29,889 nt of DNA from a virus: the IMG/VR virus record IMGVR_UViG_3300012009_000049, positions 1 through 29,889 of that record; one strand, written 5' to 3'. The position numbers and the translations under genes were made by a program. Positions 6,041-12,344 of this stretch are shown one piece after another. Each line of letters opens with the position of its first letter. The first letter of the stretch is position 1. The notes beneath the pieces were generated by a model. The model saw only the letters and a program-made list of their open reading frames with translations. It searched no databases and was not told the origin of the DNA.

Positions 6041-6042
6041 AT
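6016..6042 (-). CDS. Possible 8-residue leader peptide MFWFWFWV
   Basis: An ATG at 6042 sits three bases after GGAGG (GGAGGAGT at 6050-6043). It encodes Met-Phe-Trp-Phe-Trp-Phe-Trp-Val, then TAG. The alternating aromatic codons come from the CCAAAA repeat. A short peptide with a strong ribosome binding site in an untranslated leader recalls attenuation or stalling peptides, but it could be chance in low-complexity DNA. Confidence 0.2.
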   Translation of the reverse strand: MFWFWFWV

Positions 6043-6062
6043 ACTCCTCCAGGGGAGAGTTA

Positions 6063-6082
6063 CCCTCCTCCCTCCCCTCCCC
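6063..6082 (-). other. G-quadruplex-capable G-rich tract
   Basis: The minus strand reads GGGGAGGGGAGGGAGGAGGG, four runs of at least three G with short loops. This fits the usual pattern for an intrastrand quadruplex in DNA or in the minus-strand transcript. Confidence 0.45.
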
Positions 6083-6113
6083 TACACTTCCTAATGTCCG
6101 ACTCAGGACACCC

Positions 6114-6167
6114 GGCTATCGCGATAGATAGCCTATTCCGGATAGAGAACGTGTGTTATACGTATAA
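6114..6167. repeat. Cluster of three dyads
   Basis: CTATCGCGATAG at 6116-6127 is a perfect 12-base palindrome and also part of a seven-base stem GGCTATC/GATAGCC (6114-6133). CTATTCCGGATAG (6133-6145) is a near palindrome. TTATACGTATAA (6156-6167) is a second perfect 12-base palindrome. The even spacing suggests sites for a dimeric DNA-binding protein. Confidence 0.55.
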
Positions 6168-6206
6168 GTCTCTATGAGAGTATTTTCTTCATCGCGCCGG
6201 TGCACG

Positions 6207-6236
6207 TATGCGCGGGTATGCGCGGGTATGCGTGCG
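6207..6236. repeat. Iteron-like 10-base direct repeats
   Basis: Two exact copies of TATGCGCGGG (6207-6216 and 6217-6226) are followed by a third, altered copy (TATGCGTGCG). The 10-base period equals about one helical turn, so a bound protein would line up on one face of the DNA. Confidence 0.55.
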
Positions 6237-6358
6237 ATCGCGCAAGGGACACCCCCTGGGGTATGGGGAATTTTGGCCTCGCGCGCGGGCGTAGAGTATA
6301 TACCTTCCGGCAAAAATTCGCGGAAAATTTTAGGGTATTTGCCTATGGCCTGGTTAGG

Positions 6359-6553
6359 TTATTTAGGTAGGGGGGTTTTAGTCGTGGTATTCATAGACTT
6401 TTCTTGTTTTAAAGTCGAGGTAGAGTCGTTTATCTTTTGGCAGGTGTATTTTTCACGGAGCCAAGTGATCCATGGTTGGAGGTTACCTAGCTTTCTAGCG
6501 ACGATGATCATATCTTCTTTTGACACGGGGCAGGTTGGCTTGGTTTTAGTCAT
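6359..6553 (-). CDS. Unrecognised 64-residue early protein
   Basis: ATG at 6553 overlaps the end of the upstream coiled-coil gene by eight bases and has GAGGAGAT upstream. The first half looks helical (SKEDMIIVARKLGNLQPWITWLREKY) between two cysteines, and the last 25 residues are Ser/Thr/Lys-rich and probably disordered. No family recognised. It is the last gene before the non-coding island. Confidence 0.6.
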   Translation of the reverse strand: MTKTKPTCPVSKEDMIIVARKLGNLQPWITWLREKYTCQKINDSTSTLKQEKSMNTTTKTPLPK

Positions 6554-6794
6554 GGGGGTCTATCTCCTCTAGGGTGGCTGGTACGATTTTGCTTGGGGTG
6601 TATTTGAGGTTGAGGTGCTTAAGGAGAAGGTTAATCATATTTCGCGCCCCGCTGTCGGCTGGTCTGACTTTTTTTGCATCAGTTTCCATTTTTAGCATCC
6701 GGCAGTCATGTCTCGCCGACGTTACTTGACTGGAGAGGTACTCTACCTCTCGCTCCAGCCTTTCAATTCTTCTGGCCATTACTTTTTTCTTCAT
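6546..6794 (-). CDS. 82-residue coiled-coil protein
   Basis: ATG at 6794 is preceded by GGAGG at ideal spacing. Residues 4-45 form a heptad-like helix (RRIERLEREVEYLSSQV), suggesting a dimer. The C-terminal part contains ARNMINLLLKHLNLKY and an acidic end. It is one of the earliest genes on the minus strand. The function is unknown. Confidence 0.65.
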   Translation of the reverse strand: MKKKVMARRIERLEREVEYLSSQVTSARHDCRMLKMETDAKKVRPADSGARNMINLLLKHLNLKYTPSKIVPATLEEIDPHD

Positions 6795-6819
6795 GCTTAT
6801 CCTCCTTTTTGGGTGGCCC

Positions 6820-6990
6820 CTATAGCGGCTGAGGTTTCCATTGGCGGCAGTCGATGAGATAGGATGAGGCGTTTACCTTTTCGCTCATGATGTAGTCAAA
6901 CCACTCGGATTTTTTACAGGTGCAGGTTCCGGCTGGTCCGTAGATGTGGTCCCACCAGCGGCAGGTTCCGCAGCGCTTTTTGGGCTTCAT
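6820..6990 (-). CDS. 56-residue Cys-rich protein, first gene after the divergent promoter
   Basis: I choose the ATG at 6990. A longer frame to 7041 needs a TTG lying in the promoter. CGTC at 7-10, CTC at 23-25 and a late cysteine at 48, with aromatic residues (RWWDHIYG), suggest a small zinc-bound fold. No ribosome binding site is seen before this ATG, and the predicted transcription start lies at or next to it, so it could be read from a leaderless message. No family recognised. Confidence 0.6.
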   Translation of the reverse strand: MKPKKRCGTCRWWDHIYGPAGTCTCKKSEWFDYIMSEKVNASSYLIDCRQWKPQPL

Positions 6991-6996
6991 GGTTTT

Positions 6997-7026
6997 AGGG
7001 TAATCCCAATGAGGATTAAATGTCAA
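6997..7026 (-). promoter_or_regulatory. Minus-strand early promoter
   Basis: A perfect TTGACA on the minus strand (7026-7021) is followed at 18-base spacing by TACCCT (7002-6997), which keeps the most conserved T, A and final T of a -10 box; TTACCC at 17 bases is the alternative. The start would fall near 6990. The -35 box is sound and the -10 box weak, so it may need an activator. Confidence 0.45.
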
Positions 7027-7034
7027 GAAAAAGG

Positions 7035-7063
7035 TTGACAAAGCATTTTGTGTGGGTTATATA
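7035..7063 (+). promoter_or_regulatory. Plus-strand promoter of the right arm
   Basis: TTGACA (7035-7040), a 17-base spacer and TATATA (7058-7063) form a good sigma70-like promoter. It is arranged head to head with the minus promoter: the two -35 boxes form an inverted repeat separated by eight bases (7021-7040). Transcription would start near 7070 and carry a leader of about 160 bases. Confidence 0.65.
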
Positions 7064-7164
7064 GTAGGGGCGATGCGAGGTTTTAGCGGTCAATGGGACG
7101 CTGTATCAAAGCAAACAAGACAAGTGTTAATCCCTGACAGAGTCTCATGCGTCCAGGCTGTAAG

Positions 7165-7213
7165 GGGGGGGTGCCTCTCACTGTCAACCCCTAATTTATC
7201 CGGGCACCTCCCC
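7165..7213 (+). promoter_or_regulatory. Strong hairpin in the right-arm leader
   Basis: The arms 7165-7175 (seven G then TGCC) and 7203-7213 (GGCACCTCCCC) pair over 11 positions with one G-U pair, closing a 27-base loop. It ends 16 bases before the first ATG, which has no clear ribosome binding site. No T-run follows, so it is not a normal terminator. A translational control element is possible. The rest of the leader (7064-7164) shows no gene. Confidence 0.5.
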
Positions 7214-7229
7214 TGCCTCTCAAAATAAG

Positions 7230-7547
7230 ATGGAAAACTGGGTAAACATAGCTCTTGGGATTAAAGAAGATATCCCCGCGTGTGATTTCAAAGAGACGTA
7301 TTTTGAGGTGATACCGGCGGGAAAGGTTCGGTTCGGGTTTTATAGCCCGGAAGGAAGATTCCTTAGGGCGAAGTCGGTCGAGGCGCCCGTCTTGACTGGT
7401 TATATACAGAGGCATGAAAAAATGAGCAACGGGACACCCCCCACCAAAGAGCATATAGCCTATTTGGTCTGGATGGGAGTGTTGCCGGAAATAGGAGGTC
7501 GCTATGTCCAGGATTCAGAAACTACTGTGGTGGCTGTTCGGGATTAA
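7230..7547 (+). CDS. Unrecognised 105-residue protein, first plus-strand gene
   Basis: ATG at 7230 is the first start after the leader hairpin and lacks an obvious ribosome binding site. The product has beta-rich segments (YFEVIPAGKVRFGFYSPEGRF) followed by TPPTKEHIAYLVWMGVLP. It overlaps the next gene by 44 bases. No family recognised. Its 3' end lies over the ribosome binding site of the next gene, so the two are probably translated together. Confidence 0.6.
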   Translation: MENWVNIALGIKEDIPACDFKETYFEVIPAGKVRFGFYSPEGRFLRAKSVEAPVLTGYIQRHEKMSNGTPPTKEHIAYLVWMGVLPEIGGRYVQDSETTVVAVRD

Positions 7548-8895
7548 CAGCCTGTGGGGTAAGCTTTGGCTTAAGGTCTTTCATACGCTTCGACCTGTTT
7601 ATATCCCGAGTTACAAGGCGGAGGCTATTGGGGAAACCCCGATCCCCAAAGAAAGAACGGTTCCGGAGGACCCCGGGGAAAAAGAAGATAAGCCCTACCC
7701 TGAGACAGATAAAACCCCGAAGGTTTTCCCTGTAGACCGGGTCATGGTTATAAAAAAACATCATGGGCGCGGATTCCATGTTTTTCCCTGCTTTCTCCCG
7801 GACTTACTGGTAAACCGGAAATTCAGATACCGCGACATAAAGTCTTTCGTTAAGCGGTTCGTGGATTGCAAAGCCGGGAACTCAATGCGGTTTTTCACCT
7901 CAGCTGTCCCTGAGCCGAAGCTTGTCCGTGAGATGCTCATGCCGTTCAGGAAAGACAGCGGCATTTATCAACTTCCGGCCCCAACGGCTTCCCCGGGGGA
8001 TTTTTACAGGGCGCTGAACAAGAAATGGCTGAACATGGTCGTCTCGAGACTCAAGGTGTTTCTGGACGCGCGGATATTTACCATTATAGAACTTATCGAC
8101 AACTGTTCTCTTCACATTCACAGACCCGGATATTGGAATGCACACTGGCTGAACCCGGCGAACAATAACCAGGATTTCCCGCGAGACCCGGAGGCCGTTG
8201 TCTATCACTATTATGAGTACTGGGCGGGGGGTGTTCACGAAAACCATCATCCGCAGAATGTCATTGACCAATATACGCGAGTCGGAACGTTCCTTGAGAA
8301 ATTCTGGACGGTCATGATGGACGCGATAATTGCAAGCCTTAGCCCGACACAGCTCCAGTGCCTTGGCATCTCCGCGGGAAACGAGGTTAAAGCAGGTATC
8401 GGGTGGCACGGGCGTATGCTGGGGTTGATCCACCAGGCGCTAAAGAAGGGCAGCCCCAAAATGCCGAGGGCCTGGCGAGTCTTTACAAGCCCATGGATAC
8501 ACCCGACAAAAACACTCCCCGACAGCGAGGTCTTTCATCTTACAAGGAAAAAGCTCATGGGGTTCAGGCAAATTGTCCATGGCATATATAGCGAAAAAGA
8601 ACGGAACCACGCCGCCCTTAATTGCTCAGACAAGGGCTTTATTGCGTCCCATGACGGAAACGCCGGGAGCCCAAAGGCCTTAGCTCTTAAGGTTCTTATG
8701 CTGAATCTTATCGAAAAGGGCCAGTCAGGATATGAACTTATGGAAGGTGTTTGGGAGCAATACTACGAACATGAACAGCACGGCGGGCCAGCCTATGATA
8801 TGACAAAGATTGACTTAAATCCCGGGTCGTTTGCGATGAGGGAGTTCAGGCGGCTTGCCCGGAATTTCAACATCCCGGAAGGCCAAGATGAGTAA
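7504..8895 (+). CDS. Possible TIM-barrel glycoside hydrolase-like protein
   Basis: 463 residues, ATG at 7504 with GGAGGTCGCT before it. An N-terminal hydrophobic/amphipathic segment (LLWWLFGINSLWGKLWLKVF) is followed by a Pro/Glu-rich linker (about 35-75). The rest alternates strand-like and helical stretches, with FTIIELIDNCSLHIH, then LGISAGNEVKAG and later GFIASHDG and GYELMEGVWEQ. The Asn-Glu at a strand end is the arrangement of the acid/base residue in clan GH-A barrels such as family 5. This is a reading by eye; the nucleophile cannot be fixed. It lies before the packaging genes, away from the tail genes, so a virion depolymerase is not obvious. A non-enzymatic barrel protein is the main alternative. 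Confidence 0.35.
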   Translation: MSRIQKLLWWLFGINSLWGKLWLKVFHTLRPVYIPSYKAEAIGETPIPKERTVPEDPGEKEDKPYPETDKTPKVFPVDRVMVIKKHHGRGFHVFPCFLPDLLVNRKFRYRDIKSFVKRFVDCKAGNSMRFFTSAVPEPKLVREMLMPFRKDSGIYQLPAPTASPGDFYRALNKKWLNMVVSRLKVFLDARIFTIIELIDNCSLHIHRPGYWNAHWLNPANNNQDFPRDPEAVVYHYYEYWAGGVHENHHPQNVIDQYTRVGTFLEKFWTVMMDAIIASLSPTQLQCLGISAGNEVKAGIGWHGRMLGLIHQALKKGSPKMPRAWRVFTSPWIHPTKTLPDSEVFHLTRKKLMGFRQIVHGIYSEKERNHAALNCSDKGFIASHDGNAGSPKALALKVLMLNLIEKGQSGYELMEGVWEQYYEHEQHGGPAYDMTKIDLNPGSFAMREFRRLARNFNIPEGQDE

Positions 8896-9169
8896 CAAGC
8901 AAGGCATAAACAAAAAGCCTGTAGAAAGACCCGACATTAAGTCTGTTTGGGTTGAGTCAATTACCGAAGATGGGCAGCGGGGAGTGGCTAAGGTTGAGTC
9001 CGGGGCCAAGGGATTCAAGATTAGACCCGGCTTGGAATTTACCCACTATGATACACACTTGGGTGAATACGTCTCGTATCCATGGAGCCGGATAATCAAG
9101 ATCGTCTACAACTACCCCAAGATTAAGCAAGTTAAGCTTGAGGTTCCGAAGGGGCGGAGTAATGCCTGA
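8888..9169 (+). CDS. Unrecognised 93-residue protein
   Basis: ATG at 8888 overlaps the end of the previous gene by eight bases and follows GGAAGG. An in-frame ATG at 8855 lies further inside that gene and is unlikely. Residues 20-90 look like a small beta barrel (KSVWVESITEDGQRGVAKVE, then LGEYVSYPWSRIIKIVY), and the protein is basic overall. No family recognised. Confidence 0.65.
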   Translation: MSNKQGINKKPVERPDIKSVWVESITEDGQRGVAKVESGAKGFKIRPGLEFTHYDTHLGEYVSYPWSRIIKIVYNYPKIKQVKLEVPKGRSNA

Positions 9170-9518
9170 ATACAAAATGAAAGAAGCTGCGGTAGACAAG
9201 AAGGAAGAAAAGCGCTTTCTTCCGCGAGAGGCTTATGAGTTCATGACGGAGAACCGGGTCACAACCTGCTCATATCCCGTCTGGATTCAGTATGTTGCGG
9301 CATTGATATTAGAGAAGCCCGCCATGGAGTTCCGCCTCCATGTCATCTACCACCCCAGGCATTTAGAGAACGGAGACTCGAATAAGCAGAACCTGATGGT
9401 TGTTAAAATAAAAACAAAGGACATCGCCGATGAGATTCAGCGCCTAAATGAAGACGGGTCTTTTGAGGAGCTTCGACTGACTCCACTGGAGATTCCTAAG
9501 CCCACGGAGGGTTCTTGA
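9162..9518 (+). CDS. Unrecognised 118-residue protein
   Basis: ATG at 9162 overlaps the previous stop by eight bases and follows GGCGGAG; an earlier in-frame ATG at 9138 is inside the upstream gene. The product is charged, with strand segments such as MEFRLHVIYHPRH and NLMVVKIKTKDIADEI. The stop codon lies on the -35 box of the next promoter, so this gene closes a transcription unit in layout, although no terminator is seen. No family recognised. Confidence 0.65.
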   Translation: MPEYKMKEAAVDKKEEKRFLPREAYEFMTENRVTTCSYPVWIQYVAALILEKPAMEFRLHVIYHPRHLENGDSNKQNLMVVKIKTKDIADEIQRLNEDGSFEELRLTPLEIPKPTEGS

Positions 9519-9543
9519 CAATTATCAAAGCAGTCTATATCTT
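9515..9543 (+). promoter_or_regulatory. Promoter before the packaging/head genes
   Basis: TTGACA (9515-9520), 17 bases, then TATCTT (9538-9543). The start would be near 9550, exactly where AGGAGG (9550-9555) begins before the ATG at 9561. The leader is therefore only about a dozen bases, as at the bet promoter. A second TTGACA at 9542-9547 has no matching -10 box. Confidence 0.55.
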
Positions 9544-9560
9544 GACATTAGGAGGCAAGC

Positions 9561-10139
9561 ATGCCACAGAAAGCATCTGATTTTATCAAAACCATTGAAG
9601 ACGACCGGACGGACAAAGACGGAAATATCGTCCTCAGCGTCAATGAACTTATGGAGGAATTAGGTGGAAACACCGCCTTCTCCTTCGACCAAATTATCCA
9701 GCAGCTCGCAGCCTGCGATGACGACAGTGATGATTTTATCATCAACTATCGGGACCTTCGGTACAGGGTCCCTATTGACTCTATTCGAGAATACTTTGAG
9801 GAGCACGCTAAGCCAGAGAAACCCATGTCTCTAAGAGAAGAAAACAAGTATCTCCGAGACAAACTGGCTGAGGCCGTGGAGAGAATAAAGGCCCTGGAAA
9901 GCGGTCTCGGTGAGGCAAAAGCAAAAAAGAAAACGCCTAACCAGGCAAAGGAAGCCTACCAAAAAAAAGACCTAAAGACGGTTGACCCCAAAGTCAGGGC
10001 GCCAAGGGAACCCTCTCCTCCCCCCGCCGAGGACGAGGGCGAGCAGGGCTTAAGTGAAATCCACGACCAAATCAAAAGGGACTTGGAAGGAAAGAAAACA
10101 AGGATAGCCAACCGGGATGGGAAAGAAAGCGTATTATAA
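9561..10139 (+). CDS. Unrecognised acidic 192-residue protein upstream of terS
   Basis: ATG at 9561 with AGGAGG. The N-terminal half is acidic (ACDDDSDDFIINYRDLRYRV) and includes two helix-like regions. Residues about 90-120 form a short coiled coil (LREENKYLRDKLAEAVERIKAL). The tail is Lys/Pro/Glu-rich and probably disordered. Its position just before the small terminase suggests a packaging or DNA-binding accessory, but no motif proves it. The end overlaps the terS start by 23 bases. Confidence 0.65.
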   Translation: MPQKASDFIKTIEDDRTDKDGNIVLSVNELMEELGGNTAFSFDQIIQQLAACDDDSDDFIINYRDLRYRVPIDSIREYFEEHAKPEKPMSLREENKYLRDKLAEAVERIKALESGLGEAKAKKKTPNQAKEAYQKKDLKTVDPKVRAPREPSPPPAEDEGEQGLSEIHDQIKRDLEGKKTRIANRDGKESVL

Positions 10140-10647
10140 AACCCTAACCGTAAGGCAGCAAAAGTTTTTCGAGCTATGGAAAGCGGAAAACTTTGCGAAG
10201 AATAAACGGACAGAGTGCATGAGGAAGGCGGGCTACAAGAGCCCGGCATCCAACGCGACCAATATTCAGCGAGCAGTCGGTAGGCGTCTCAAGGATGCTT
10301 TGCGCCGGCAGGGCGTTGATCTGGATTCAATGGCGAAAGAGCACTCCCGTTTGCTTTTTAAGTCTAAGCACCCTAAATACGGAACGCCCAATGATACTAT
10401 CCGTTTACGTGCGCTGGAATTGGCATATGAAGCCTGCGATGAAATGCCCGCCCAAAAAGTCGATGTCAATCAGCGGATTCAATCAGATTGTAAAGTGTCC
10501 GGGGAGGTCGCAGTCAAAGTGGCTGAGACCCTGGACCCGGCCAATATGATTGAAGGGGAAATCATAGAAGAGGAAAAAGAGGTGAAAGAGAAAGATGGCG
10601 GGCCTGCTCTCCTTCCTAAACAATTCACAAAAGACGAGCTCTTATAG
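10117..10647 (+). CDS. terS: Terminase small subunit
   Basis: 176 residues. The N-terminal helix-turn-helix pattern LTVRQQKFFELWKAENFAKN, then RTECMRKAGYKSP and NATNIQRAVGRRL, matches small terminase subunits that recognise packaging sites. A central helical region and ALELAYEACDEMP would serve oligomerisation, and the C-terminus is acidic (EIIEEEKEVKEK), as is common where it contacts the large subunit. The next gene is the large terminase, which supports the call. Confidence 0.78.
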   Translation: MGKKAYYKTLTVRQQKFFELWKAENFAKNKRTECMRKAGYKSPASNATNIQRAVGRRLKDALRRQGVDLDSMAKEHSRLLFKSKHPKYGTPNDTIRLRALELAYEACDEMPAQKVDVNQRIQSDCKVSGEVAVKVAETLDPANMIEGEIIEEEKEVKEKDGGPALLPKQFTKDELL

Positions 10648-12112
10648 CGAAGTTATCCCCGAGGACATTATGTCCTGGGATGACTGGCGCAAAAGGTCTG
10701 AAAGCCTTTTCTTTTTTTGCAACGTGGTCCTCTCCACCGTGTTCGGAGATAAATTCCAAAACTTTGGCATTATTCACCGCCACCTCTGTCGGTTCCTGAC
10801 AGGCCCATCCCGAAGAAAGTTTATATCCGTTTTCCGCGGGTCATTTAAAACAACCGTGCTTTTAGGGTATTGCGTTTATCTTTACTGCTGGGCTGTCGCC
10901 AACAATACCCCCATAAGCATTTGCTACAATACCGCCACGAAAGAGAATGCAGAGCATTTCATGGAGGATTTCCGGGAGATACTGCGGTCGAGTAAGCTAC
11001 TGCGATGGATTTTCCCTGAGCTCCCGGCGGTGAAAGAATTCCGCATTTGGCGTAAGTGGAAGGTCGAATATAAAGATTTTAAATTCCACGTGTCCTCCCT
11101 GGAAACAGCCACCGTTTCCCGGCACTACACCGTCATGATTAACGACGACCTGGTAAACGACCTTAACAGCGAATCAGAACTTGAGCGCAAGAAAATAATA
11201 AAATCCTGGCGCTACCAAAAATCAGTCCTGACGAAGTATAAGAAACTTGGGATCGGGCTGGAGGTTGATGTCGGGACCCCCTACCACTCGCAGGACCTGA
11301 TTAGCTATATCTACAAGAAAGTGAAGTCATACGACAAGTTTGTCGTCCCGTACAAACTAGATGGGTACTTAACCTTCCCGGAGATGTATACTTGGGATGA
11401 CTTCAGCGACAAGCGTGACGACCAGGGCGCCAGTATATTTGCCACTCAATACGAGCTTGTTGTCCTGGAAGAGGCCGACAGGCTCCTGAAGGAAGAGTGG
11501 GTCAGATACTGGAAGCAGCTTCCTCAGATATACCGGAGATACATGATTGTTGACCCCGCCGGGACAGAAGAAAGCCGAAACTGCCCCACCGGCATTGTTA
11601 TATTCGACATAAATGAGGCTGGCGTGATCTTCCTTGTGTATGCGGAAGAGCTTTGGCTCACGCCTCGCGGCCTTATAAACAAAACAAAAGAGTTGAAGGA
11701 GGTGTATGACCCGGATGAAATATACTTCGAGAAAGAAAAGTATTCAGTCACTATAGCCGACACCATGGAGCACTTGGCTCCGCGACTGGAGTTTAGTTTC
11801 GTTACCCCGAAAAACAGGCGGAAGGTAGACAGGATATTGAAGCTCAAGCAAAAGTTTGAAACAAAACGAATCCTGTTTGCGGAGGGGATGAAAACCCTCA
11901 TAGACCGCGGGGTCACGTTCCCGGACTCAGAATATGTTGATATGCTGGACGCCTTGGCTTATGGTGCGGAAATAGCGATACCCCCGCCCCGCTCGAGCAG
12001 GTATGGGCGGCGAGGGGAAAACAAGGAAAGGGAGCTGGATGAGTTTGAAAAAGAACTTCACCAAATCCAAGAGGTTATGAATCGCAGGGAGAATTATGAT
12101 GCCTATTTTTAA
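10595..12112 (+). CDS. terL: Terminase large subunit (ATPase and nuclease)
   Basis: 505 residues from the ATG at 10595, but the ATG at 10670 has a better ribosome binding site (GAGG, seven bases away) and avoids the 53-base overlap with terS. Numbered from 10595: Walker A-like VFRGSFKTT at 79-87, Walker B MINDD at 181-185, and a coupling motif VGTPYH near 226-231. The RNase-H-like nuclease acidic residues are Asp320 (MIVDPAGT), a Glu near 379 (IYFEKEK) and DMLDALAYG with Asp449/452. The Walker A lacks the usual GKS ending, a variation common in phage terminases, and NDD replaces the DE pair. It pumps DNA into the prohead through the portal. Confidence 0.92.
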   Translation: MAGLLSFLNNSQKTSSYSEVIPEDIMSWDDWRKRSESLFFFCNVVLSTVFGDKFQNFGIIHRHLCRFLTGPSRRKFISVFRGSFKTTVLLGYCVYLYCWAVANNTPISICYNTATKENAEHFMEDFREILRSSKLLRWIFPELPAVKEFRIWRKWKVEYKDFKFHVSSLETATVSRHYTVMINDDLVNDLNSESELERKKIIKSWRYQKSVLTKYKKLGIGLEVDVGTPYHSQDLISYIYKKVKSYDKFVVPYKLDGYLTFPEMYTWDDFSDKRDDQGASIFATQYELVVLEEADRLLKEEWVRYWKQLPQIYRRYMIVDPAGTEESRNCPTGIVIFDINEAGVIFLVYAEELWLTPRGLINKTKELKEVYDPDEIYFEKEKYSVTIADTMEHLAPRLEFSFVTPKNRRKVDRILKLKQKFETKRILFAEGMKTLIDRGVTFPDSEYVDMLDALAYGAEIAIPPPRSSRYGRRGENKERELDEFEKELHQIQEVMNRRENYDAYF

Positions 12113-12344
12113 GAAAAAAAAGCCGTATGTTTATACGGCAGGATTTGAGAAAGATATGCGTGGAATGCTGCTTAAATTGGGTGCCCTTGAGGCCATGAGA
12201 GAAGAGGCCTCAAAGCTGCGCACGCAAAATCAAGTGTTGACAAATAAAGTTTTAGACCTTATAAATAAGTTGGAAGTCAAGCCCACGACGACCGGAACAG
12301 CAGAACCGCCCAAGAAGCCGACAGACGAAGATTATAGGTTCTAA
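12096..12344 (+). CDS. Small coiled-coil protein between terL and portal
   Basis: 82 residues. Start ATG at 12096 (or 12099), with AGGGAG upstream, overlapping terL by 17 bases. The N-terminus is basic (KKKKPYVYTAGFEKD). Residues about 18-62 form an amphipathic helix (LGALEAMREEASKLRTQNQV), and the end is Pro/Thr-rich. The stop overlaps the portal ATG (TAATG). A packaging or portal accessory is likely from its position only. Confidence 0.65.
   Translation: MMPIFKKKKPYVYTAGFEKDMRGMLLKLGALEAMREEASKLRTQNQVLTNKVLDLINKLEVKPTTTGTAEPPKKPTDEDYRF

Larger units (their letters stand above)
5912..6358. other. Non-coding island: palindromes, direct repeats, AT tract (origin candidate)
   Basis: No convincing gene lies in these roughly 450 bases; the only longer frame (6116-6313, minus) needs a TTG start and covers the repeats. 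From left to right the island holds a pyrimidine/AT-rich tract, CCAAAA repeats, a C-rich tract that is G-rich on the minus strand, three dyads in a 54-base span, three 10-base direct repeats and several GC-rich palindromes including GCGATCGC. Such a mix of AT-rich DNA, repeats and dyads is typical of phage replication origins or partition/regulatory sites. It interrupts an otherwise closely packed early strand. An origin is an inference. Confidence 0.4.

Noticed and set aside
6116-6313. 65-residue minus frame in the non-coding island
   Set aside because: It needs a TTG start, lacks a ribosome binding site and covers the palindromes and direct repeats; its composition is unlike a protein.
6174-6572. 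132-residue plus frame
   Set aside because: It is antisense to the 64-residue early gene over much of its length and crosses the repeats without an upstream ribosome binding site.
7090-7160. tRNA or riboswitch in the right-arm leader
   Set aside because: GGACGC/GCGTCC can pair, but no TTCGAA-like loop, anticodon arm or known riboswitch core is visible.
7504-8895. Endolysin
   Set aside because: No lysozyme, amidase or peptidase motif is seen, and there is no clear holin beside it.
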